Source: Daejeonella rubra
Lineage (GTDB): Bacteria > Bacteroidota > Bacteroidia > Sphingobacteriales > Sphingobacteriaceae
DNA length: 64,000 nucleotides
NCBI RefSeq assembly: GCF_900103545.1
Contig: NZ_FNHH01000020.1
Span: 1 to 64,000, forward strand
Reading direction: 5' to 3'
Shown one piece after another: positions 54,748 to 61,899 of the stretch (position 1 is the first letter of the stretch; each line of letters starts with the position of its first letter). The notes below the pieces were generated by a model. The model did no database searches. It was not told the origin of the DNA and worked only from the letters and a program-made list of their open reading frames with translations. The position numbers and the translations under genes were made by a program.

Positions 54748-57540
54748 ATGGATTATCAATTCAGAGATATAGAGAAGAGGTGGCAAAAATTCTGGGCCAT
54801 GAATCATACCTTTAAGGTAGATAATAATTCAGAAAAGCCAAAATACTACGTTTTGGATATGTTTCCTTATCCATCCGGTGCCGGACTTCATGTTGGTCAT
54901 CCGCTGGGATATATAGCTTCTGATATTTTTTCCCGTTATAAGCGTCTGAAAGGTTTTAATGTTTTGCATCCTATGGGATACGATTCTTTTGGTTTGCCTG
55001 CAGAACAATATGCTATACAAACTGGTCAGCATCCGGCAATCACCACTGAAACAAATATAAACCGTTACCGCGAGCAGCTTGATAACCTTGGTTTTTCATA
55101 CGACTGGAGCAGAGAGGTTAGAACCAGTGATCCTGGATACTACAAATGGACCCAGTGGATCTTCATGCTTTTATTCGATTCATGGTATAACCTGGAAACT
55201 AATAAAGCGGAAAGTATTGAAGAACTGATCAGAAAATTTGAAAATTCAGGTTCTTTTGGTATTAAGGCTGTTTCTGATGATGATGCCGAAATTTTTACTG
55301 CGGAACAATGGAAGCTGAAGTCGGATACAGATAAGCAAACAGAACTTCTTAAATACCGGCTTACTTATCTGCGTGAAAGTACAGTGAACTGGTGCCCTGC
55401 TTTGGGTACTGTTCTTGCAAACGACGAGGTTAAGGATGGTTATTCAGAACGTGGCGGACACCCTGTTGAGCAAAAGAAAATGATGCAGTGGAGTATGCGC
55501 ATCACGGCTTATGCTGATCGTTTACTTCAGGGATTGGATAACATCGACTGGCCTGATCCATTAAAAGAGATGCAGCGTAACTGGATCGGGAAGAGTGTTG
55601 GTGCGTTGGTGAGATTTAGTTTAAATTCAGGAGCCTTTATTGAAGTGTTCACTACCCGTGTGGATACACTTTATGGAACTACCTTTCTTGTACTGGCACC
55701 AGAGCATGAACTTGTTGAAGGTTTAACTACTCCTGACCATATTGAGGAAATTCAGAACTATATAGATCAGACAAAAAAGAAAACCGAGCTTGACCGTATG
55801 GCCGATACAAAGACTGTATCAGGTGCATTTACGGGAAGTTATGCTAAACATCCGATCAGTGGAGCTCCGGTTCCAATCTGGATTGCAGATTATGTTCTTG
55901 CAGGTTATGGAACAGGTGCCGTTATGGCTGTTCCTTCCGGTGATCAGCGCGACTGGCTGTTTGCTACAAAATTCGGATTGCCAATTGTGGCGATCTCGGA
56001 TGCGCAGCTTGATCTGGATATTCAGGCCGATCCCACAAAAGATGGCTTATATATCAATTCAGGAATTATCAATGGCTTGAAATATAAGGAAGCAACATCG
56101 GTTATGATTGCTAAACTTGAAGAGCTTGGCGCTGGTAAAGCGAAGGTGAATTACCGTTTGCGTGATGCTATTTTTGGCCGTCAGCGTTACTGGGGTGAGC
56201 CGGTTCCAGTTTATTTTAAAGAGGGACTTCCACACCTTATCGCGATGGAAGACCTGCCGCTTGTTTTACCCGAAGTTGATAAATATCTACCTACAGAGAG
56301 CGGAGAGCCCCCATTGGGCAGAGCTGAAAACTGGAAATATAAAGGAGAGCTTGACTATGAGCTGAGCACCATGCCGGGATGGGCGGGTTCAAGCTGGTAC
56401 TGGTATCGTTACATGGCTTCACAGGAAGACAGAAAGCAGGACGTTTTCGCTCCTGCTGATGCAATTTCGTACTGGAAAGACGTCGATCTTTATATTGGCG
56501 GATCAGAACATGCAACCGGTCACCTGCTATACAGCCGTTTCTGGAATAAATTTTTAAAGGATCTGGGCTATGTAGTGGAAGAAGAGCCTTTCAAAAAATT
56601 GATCAACCAGGGCATGATCCAGGGAAGGTCTAACTTTGTCTACAGAATCATTGATGAAGATGGGCGCGGAACAAATACCTTCGTTTCTCATGGCTTGAAA
56701 TCTCAATATACTACTTCAGCACTCCATGTTGATGTCAATATCGTGTTTAACGAAATACTTGACCTCGAAAAGTTTAAGGCTTTCAGATCTGAATTTGCTG
56801 ATGCGGAATTCATTCTCGAAAATGGCAAATACATCTGCGGGGTAGAAGTTGAAAAGATGTCGAAATCTAAATTCAATGTCGTAAGTCCCGATGATATTAT
56901 AGAACGTTATGGCGCCGATACCCTAAGGATGTACGAAATGTTCCTCGGTCCGCTGGAACAAAGTAAACCATGGAATACAAATGGAATTGAAGGAGTCTTT
57001 AAGTTCCTCCGCAAATTCTGGAAGCTATCCCACGACGATGAATTTAATTTTAATGTCTCTGATGATGAACCTTCAAAGGCAGAATATAAAGCATTGCATA
57101 AGATCATCCGGAAAGTAGAAGAAGATATTGAACGCTTTTCTTTCAATACTTCAGTTTCAAGTTTTATGATCTGCGTGAATGAATTAACTGATCTTAAATG
57201 TAATAAGAGAAAGATCATTCAGGATTTGGTCATTGTTCTTGCTTCCTATGCTCCTCATATTACCGAAGAGCTATGGACCCTGCTTGGAAACGCTCCGGGA
57301 ACACTTTCTGTAACTCCTTACCCTGTGTTTAATCCTGAATACCTGGTGGAAAATGAATTCTCTTATCCGGTTTCTGTGAATGGAAAAACCAGAATGAACC
57401 TGAATATTTCTCTGAGTTTAAGTCAGGCAGAAGTCGAAGAGATCGTACTGGCAAACACTGATCTGAAGAAATATTTAGACGATAAAACTCCAAAGAAAAT
57501 TATTTTCGTAAAGGGTAAAATAATTAATATCGTGGTTTAA
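54748..57540 (+). CDS. leuS: Leucyl-tRNA synthetase
   Basis: Charges tRNA-Leu. The HIGH-type motif is in PYPSGAGLHVGHPLGY near residue 44, the KMSKS motif in EKMSKSKFNVV near 715, and the editing domain has TTRVDTLYGTTFLVLAPEH. Length 930 aa. The ATG at 54748 is preferred to a TTG two codons earlier. The C-terminus ends KGKIINIVV, as usual. It is followed directly by the first 136-bp repeat of the accessory island, at 57574. Confidence 0.97.
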   Translation: MDYQFRDIEKRWQKFWAMNHTFKVDNNSEKPKYYVLDMFPYPSGAGLHVGHPLGYIASDIFSRYKRLKGFNVLHPMGYDSFGLPAEQYAIQTGQHPAITTETNINRYREQLDNLGFSYDWSREVRTSDPGYYKWTQWIFMLLFDSWYNLETNKAESIEELIRKFENSGSFGIKAVSDDDAEIFTAEQWKLKSDTDKQTELLKYRLTYLRESTVNWCPALGTVLANDEVKDGYSERGGHPVEQKKMMQWSMRITAYADRLLQGLDNIDWPDPLKEMQRNWIGKSVGALVRFSLNSGAFIEVFTTRVDTLYGTTFLVLAPEHELVEGLTTPDHIEEIQNYIDQTKKKTELDRMADTKTVSGAFTGSYAKHPISGAPVPIWIADYVLAGYGTGAVMAVPSGDQRDWLFATKFGLPIVAISDAQLDLDIQADPTKDGLYINSGIINGLKYKEATSVMIAKLEELGAGKAKVNYRLRDAIFGRQRYWGEPVPVYFKEGLPHLIAMEDLPLVLPEVDKYLPTESGEPPLGRAENWKYKGELDYELSTMPGWAGSSWYWYRYMASQEDRKQDVFAPADAISYWKDVDLYIGGSEHATGHLLYSRFWNKFLKDLGYVVEEEPFKKLINQGMIQGRSNFVYRIIDEDGRGTNTFVSHGLKSQYTTSALHVDVNIVFNEILDLEKFKAFRSEFADAEFILENGKYICGVEVEKMSKSKFNVVSPDDIIERYGADTLRMYEMFLGPLEQSKPWNTNGIEGVFKFLRKFWKLSHDDEFNFNVSDDEPSKAEYKALHKIIRKVEEDIERFSFNTSVSSFMICVNELTDLKCNKRKIIQDLVIVLASYAPHITEELWTLLGNAPGTLSVTPYPVFNPEYLVENEFSYPVSVNGKTRMNLNISLSLSQAEVEEIVLANTDLKKYLDDKTPKKIIFVKGKIINIVV

Positions 57541-57573
57541 TATTCTTTACTTTTATAGGATCATTCCCTACTG

Positions 57574-57709
57574 GTAGAGTTACCACCGATTACCAAAATT
57601 GATGGGTAAGTACAACCGTAATTAGCTGTACAGTTTAAACGCAGCCTTTCGGATTTTCCAATAATGAGGAGCCTCCAGACTCCTCAATTATAAATAAACG
57701 ATATCAGAC
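57574..57709. repeat. Left 136-bp direct repeat of the island
   Basis: Identical to 61563-61698 except at one base (GAGCCTCC here, GAGTCTCC there). It begins GTAGAGTTACC and ends GATATCAGAC, and contains a GTACA...TGTAC inverted repeat and a GAGGAG/CTCCTC hairpin. It starts 34 bases after leuS. Confidence 0.9.
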
Positions 57710-57730
57710 TAAGACCTTTTTATGGTCTTA
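57710..57730 (-). terminator. Possible terminator of the island operon
   Basis: TAAGACC-TTTTTAT-GGTCTTA hairpin, directly downstream (minus strand) of the 175-aa gene and touching the repeat. Confidence 0.45.
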
Positions 57731-57741
57731 AATGGTTAATA

Positions 57742-58269
57742 TTATTTTTTAAACTTAAGTCCTTTCAAAAAATCATCAACAATTTTACCCACTTTATCTT
57801 TGTCAGTCTTATCGTATTCAAAGACCCCCCCTAAAGCACTGTCGCGGTTATTATTAACAGCAGTAAATCTCACATAACTGAAATCCGCTCCGTCATAAGT
57901 CATGATAAATACCTGGTAGTTATTAAATTTCTTAATCACTGAATTATAATTAGGTCTTTTCTTCAAGAGGTCATCAAAGCCTCTCTTGTGCTCCTCCAAA
58001 AAATTAGCAGACATATTTCCAACGCCGCCTGTGAGGATAAAAAAAGACTCATTTACCTTGAAAAGCGAACCCTTAGTTTTATCAATATTAATTTCGGATT
58101 TCTTTCCCGGCTTTTTGGCACTCTCACGTTTTTCCAAAGTTAATTCTACACTACCTGAGGGAAGAGAAAAACTCACGATTTCATTAATCGGAACTACTTG
58201 ACCTTGGTTTTGACCTAAGGCACTAAAACTAAATAAAAGGCTTGCGATTATTACTTTAATTCTTTTCAT
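57742..58269 (-). CDS. Small secreted protein of the island (175 aa)
   Basis: A signal peptide of about 19 residues (MKRIKVIIASLLFSFSALG) is followed by a mixed alpha/beta domain that includes VSFSLPSGSVELTLEKRE, a FLEEHKRGFDDLLKKR helix and a FVIMTYDGADFSYVRF-like strand, ending in a DDFLKGLKFKK helix. No motif names it. It lies 25 bases downstream of the JAMM-like lipoprotein gene, on the same strand, and so is its likely partner (immunity factor, chaperone or substrate). This pairing is inference from position. Confidence 0.65.
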   Translation of the reverse strand: MKRIKVIIASLLFSFSALGQNQGQVVPINEIVSFSLPSGSVELTLEKRESAKKPGKKSEINIDKTKGSLFKVNESFFILTGGVGNMSANFLEEHKRGFDDLLKKRPNYNSVIKKFNNYQVFIMTYDGADFSYVRFTAVNNNRDSALGGVFEYDKTDKDKVGKIVDDFLKGLKFKK

Positions 58270-58294
58270 ACTGATTTTTTGATCTAAATTTCAC

Positions 58295-59809
58295 TTATGG
58301 ACATGGCGTGTTACTTACTGTACTATTATAAACGTTAATTGGCATAAAATAGGTTGAGCCAGCACCCGCATGATAAAGGTTGATAGAACTCCCAAACAAA
58401 GTTAGCAAAGCGTAGGCAGTAACATTAGCATAGCTATCAAACGGATTATTAGAATAATATTCGAGTGCTGCAAGTTCATAATTTTCATTTGTTGCCGTAT
58501 TATCATGATAAAGCTGTTCCAATGCGACCCAATCCCTGACCGTAACCACATAACTTACATTCTCTGTCACCACAGTAATCGAAGCATTGTCCTTAAAAAA
58601 CTTCTTATCAGCGGCTGAGGCGTTAAACAAGGGACCGTAATAGCCTGCGACTTGTTCCAGCATCCAAAACACATCTTTCGGAGATGGCGCACCGCCACCT
58701 GGATGTGCATGAGTGACACCAATTGTGTATCCGTCCGTACTGTCCCATTTAAAGGCTGGTGCAAATGAATTTGAATTATTATCTGTCCTTACCGTAGTAT
58801 TCTTAAAATCAGGACTTGTTAGGCTTATCAGGTTTTGTTCTGCCCCATATTCCTTGGGTGTCCCTGCATTTACAGACGCTACAGCCAAGTCTCTACTCTC
58901 AATGTTGTTAGCCTGTATTTCCGTGTTAGCCGCGCGGGATTGTATTACGTTCTTTTCGTTACATGGAGCGTCTGGACCGTAGGTTGGATTAGTAGGACTT
59001 GGACTTCCTCCTCCTGGTTCGGGGGTCGTATTTCCAACTCCATTTTCATAGCAATAGGTGCCTGCACACTCGTCTCCCAGATAGGTCTCGGTACATATAC
59101 TTGCATATGGATTATCAGGATATGCAGGATCATGTACACATTCCAATTCATAACTAGGTGCGCAGTTCGTTTGGTAACATACCCATGCACTAGTCGAAAT
59201 TCCCTTTTTACTGTCATTCGAAATTCCCTTTGGGCTTAAAGTATATCTTCCTTTTACTTTACCATTCATGACACGAAGGACCTTTATAAAGTTTCCATTG
59301 AGACCCGTATATTCCAAGTAGCCGCTGAAATCGTTATCCATTTTGTTAAGCTGATTATGGCTAGCATCAAATTTATGCTTCTGAAGATACCCTTTATCCG
59401 GTAGATAGGTGACAATATGCTGTTGTATTTGTTTGTTGTCCTTATCCAGAAAAAATATCATCCTCTGAAATGACGCATTTCGAACACTTTTATCGGGTTT
59501 TAATTCAACGCTATCTTGGGTGAAGTCATACATGGCAATTTTCTTTTTGTATGAAATGAGTGGAACTTCCACAAATTCCGAATTGCCATATTTGGCTTTG
59601 TAGGCCTTCGGCCAATAAGGCACATAGTGGCTCTTGGAATTTTTTATAGTGTTCCCAATTGATTTGCCAACTTGCAGGCTCTCATAATGTGCTTTGACGT
59701 TCATAATCGAAAACTCATCGCTATCACTCCCTTCGTAATCTAAAAAGCTTTTCCGGCAAGAATACAACAGTATTAAAGCCGCACCAATTAAAATAAAGAT
59801 TCGCTTCAT
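58295..59809 (-). CDS. Lipoprotein with C-terminal JAMM/JAB-like metalloprotease motif
   Basis: A 504-aa lipoprotein (lipobox LLYSC, lipidated Cys18). The N-terminal half (about 25-200) is a soluble domain of unknown type. A Cys-rich linker follows (about 208-255, with six or more cysteines in CYQTNC, YELEC, ICTE and DECAGTYC), then a Pro/Gly/Ser hinge (263-280). The C-terminal domain has THAHPGGGAPSPKD: His367, His369, Ser376 and Asp379, the H-x-H-P...S-x2-D pattern of JAMM/JAB isopeptidases. It has one residue fewer between the second His and Ser than the canonical spacing. A likely surface or periplasmic peptidase, perhaps a toxin-like effector (inference). Confidence 0.7.
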   Translation of the reverse strand: MKRIFILIGAALILLYSCRKSFLDYEGSDSDEFSIMNVKAHYESLQVGKSIGNTIKNSKSHYVPYWPKAYKAKYGNSEFVEVPLISYKKKIAMYDFTQDSVELKPDKSVRNASFQRMIFFLDKDNKQIQQHIVTYLPDKGYLQKHKFDASHNQLNKMDNDFSGYLEYTGLNGNFIKVLRVMNGKVKGRYTLSPKGISNDSKKGISTSAWVCYQTNCAPSYELECVHDPAYPDNPYASICTETYLGDECAGTYCYENGVGNTTPEPGGGSPSPTNPTYGPDAPCNEKNVIQSRAANTEIQANNIESRDLAVASVNAGTPKEYGAEQNLISLTSPDFKNTTVRTDNNSNSFAPAFKWDSTDGYTIGVTHAHPGGGAPSPKDVFWMLEQVAGYYGPLFNASAADKKFFKDNASITVVTENVSYVVTVRDWVALEQLYHDNTATNENYELAALEYYSNNPFDSYANVTAYALLTLFGSSINLYHAGAGSTYFMPINVYNSTVSNTPCP

Positions 59810-59868
59810 GTTAAATTATTTAAGTTTAGTTACCTTAAGATATCTAATTTCTTAAACAAACGAAATAT

Positions 59869-61149
59869 TTAATTATTTTTTATCGCAAAAAATAATTTTT
59901 TTAACTCTGTTTTTATCTCACTCTTTATGAGCTTTGCATAATTGGAATGAATTTTCACCGGAATTGAAAGAATGTCATTACCTACTTTGATTGCTTCGGT
60001 AATTCTGTTACATGAAATATAAAATTTGAACAATGCATATCGCGAAGAAAGGCGGTTTGGAACCATATTTACCGCCAGCCTGTAGGCTCTCTCTGCCTCA
60101 ACCATTTTCTTTTGACGTTGAAAGCAATCTCCAAGCTGCACATAAAGCGAATTTGCGGGAACTGCGGCTACAGCCATTCGAATGATCTTTTCAGCTTCAG
60201 GCAGCTCCTCATTCTTTAGCAACATCTCACCATAGAACATTTGATACTGGTGAGAAGATTTCATGGACGGATAGATGTCCGTTAATATTTCTAATGATTC
60301 ATGGGAATACCCTGCGAAAGCCAACTGTTTAGCTTCTTCAAACCTCTTATAAGCCATGTATGAATGAAGCGGAAGTTTAAAATGAAGATATAGTAAACAG
60401 GCCATTATGATACCTGCTGTTAGCAGAGACCATCTTTTGAAAGACGCGGAAACATAGTAACAAACAACTATGACACAAATAAAGTATAGGGACTGAAAAT
60501 GCAGCTTTTCAAATACGTGTGTAAAAAATGCAGCTACGTTTATTGCAAGCAGTTGAGCAACCGCCAGAAGGAGGACAACCGGTCTGTCAGCGCGGTTTTT
60601 CAAGAGCGCTTTGCGAATCAGAAATATTAATAGGCTCAGTATGAGTGCCAGCGCAATTAGCCCTAAAATTCCGGCTTCTATCGTAAATTGCCAGTAATCA
60701 TTGAAGGCAAAGTATGTATTGTCGGCTAAAAGGAGCTCTTTTGATGTAAAAGAATCATTGCTGAAATATAGTGCTTGATATAGTAAATACTGCTGTTTAA
60801 ACTCCCCTAATCCGATTCCTACCAGATAGGATTCTTTGAAGATGTCAAAAGAGATTTTATAGATCAGGATGCGGCCCTGAGTGGAGTCGCTCTTAAACAT
60901 GAAGGCGAGTATAAAAACTAAAGTGAATATGAAAGTAAGGCTCAAAGCCATTAAATATTTCGAGGGGCGAAAGGATTTAGACAAATGACCAATGAAAACT
61001 ATGCTAACCGTATAACCGATAACAAATGCCCTACTTTCCTTCCCAAACGCATAAATTAGGCAACTGAAGAGCAACGCCAGCAGTACTTGGAAACTATATT
61101 TCTTAAAAAAGCTTGCAAAGAATGAACAATACTCCAAAATTTTTATCAT
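59869..61149 (-). CDS. O-antigen-ligase-like membrane protein with TPR tail
   Basis: A 426-aa inner-membrane protein. Eight or so hydrophobic helices lie in residues 1-255; the loop TQGRILIYKISFDIFKESYLVGIGLGEFK with a GxGxGxF-like end is the Wzy/WaaL (O-antigen ligase) signature. Residues about 265-410 are helical repeats of TPR type (LPEAEKIIRMAVAAVPANSLYVQLGDCFQ, MVEAERAYRLAVNMVPNRLSSRYAL, split between repeats). The N-terminus seems short for such ligases. No polysaccharide cluster is nearby. It is the first gene of the island's minus-strand group, 59 bases from the lipoprotein gene. Substrate unknown. Confidence 0.75.
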   Translation of the reverse strand: MIKILEYCSFFASFFKKYSFQVLLALLFSCLIYAFGKESRAFVIGYTVSIVFIGHLSKSFRPSKYLMALSLTFIFTLVFILAFMFKSDSTQGRILIYKISFDIFKESYLVGIGLGEFKQQYLLYQALYFSNDSFTSKELLLADNTYFAFNDYWQFTIEAGILGLIALALILSLLIFLIRKALLKNRADRPVVLLLAVAQLLAINVAAFFTHVFEKLHFQSLYFICVIVVCYYVSASFKRWSLLTAGIIMACLLYLHFKLPLHSYMAYKRFEEAKQLAFAGYSHESLEILTDIYPSMKSSHQYQMFYGEMLLKNEELPEAEKIIRMAVAAVPANSLYVQLGDCFQRQKKMVEAERAYRLAVNMVPNRLSSRYALFKFYISCNRITEAIKVGNDILSIPVKIHSNYAKLIKSEIKTELKKLFFAIKNN

Positions 61150-61562
61150 CGGATAAATTTATCACTTTCAATTTTTTTTCTTGCTAAAATGCTTTTATTC
61201 CTTTAACCGCTTAGTCAGTTTATCGGTGAATGTTCGGGATGATAGTCAAGTTTGCTCATATTTATTATTCATACGATTTGCAGAATATTAGCTCTTAGTA
61301 CTTCATGGCAAAACTTTCGACAACAAACGAAACTTTGGTAGAAGTTAAACATTATCTTCATAACATTAAATTCATACCTTATAAATAGCTTTATTGTCAG
61401 CAATATATTCTAACCCAACTGAAAACATTGAACTAAGCTCTTTAACCATGTTAACTTTCATTAAAGCGACCGTCTGCGACTGAGCGAAGGTCACTGGATT
61501 AAAGCCTGGTAAGGCGATCTAGTGATATGTTTTCCATTCAGACAACACGAGACCCACTGCCC
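61150..61562. other. Non-coding right part of the island with two stem-loops
   Basis: About 410 bases without a convincing gene. Two hairpins near its end (61468-61524) are GACC...GGTC and CACTGGAT...ATCTAGTG with an inner GCC/GGC pair. They could be a small RNA, a recombination site or remains of a gene. The promoter of the island genes should be near 61150-61250. Confidence 0.45.
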
Positions 61563-61698
61563 GTAGAGTTACCACCGATTACCAAAATTGATGGGTAAGT
61601 ACAACCGTAATTAGCTGTACAGTTTAAACGCAGCCTTTCGGATTTTCCAATAATGAGGAGTCTCCAGACTCCTCAATTATAAATAAACGATATCAGAC
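61563..61698. repeat. Right 136-bp direct repeat of the island
   Basis: Same as 57574-57709 with one mismatch. Here the inner hairpin is perfect: GAGGAGTCT-CC-AGACTCCTC. It lies 201 bases before the TonB-receptor-like gene. The distance between the two copies is 3,989 bp from start to start. Confidence 0.9.
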
Positions 61699-61866
61699 AA
61701 GCTCTTCCGTTTTTTTATCAACTCAATGTTTGATTGCAACATTAAACCCGGAAGGAACTTGGGTAGCATTCCATGGTTCTTTATCAATTCTGCATTCCCG
61801 GCCTTTGTAACTCCGATATTACCATATTCCCGGTAATAATACCCTCTGATGTTGTAACATTCATTG

Positions 61867-61874
61867 TATTTTCG
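61867..61874 (+). promoter_or_regulatory. Possible -7 box of the TonB-receptor-like gene
   Basis: TATTTTCG, one base off TAnnTTTG and identical to the box before leuS, 25 bases before the ATG at 61900. Confidence 0.35.
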
Positions 61875-61899
61875 CGACTAATTCCAAAAAACCAATTAC

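Noticed and set aside
61468..61524. tRNA in the island's right part
   Set aside because: The hairpins do not make a cloverleaf and lack T-loop and anticodon features.
57574..61698. Insertion sequence or composite transposon
   Set aside because: No transposase or integrase gene lies between the repeats, and the repeats themselves are too short to encode one.
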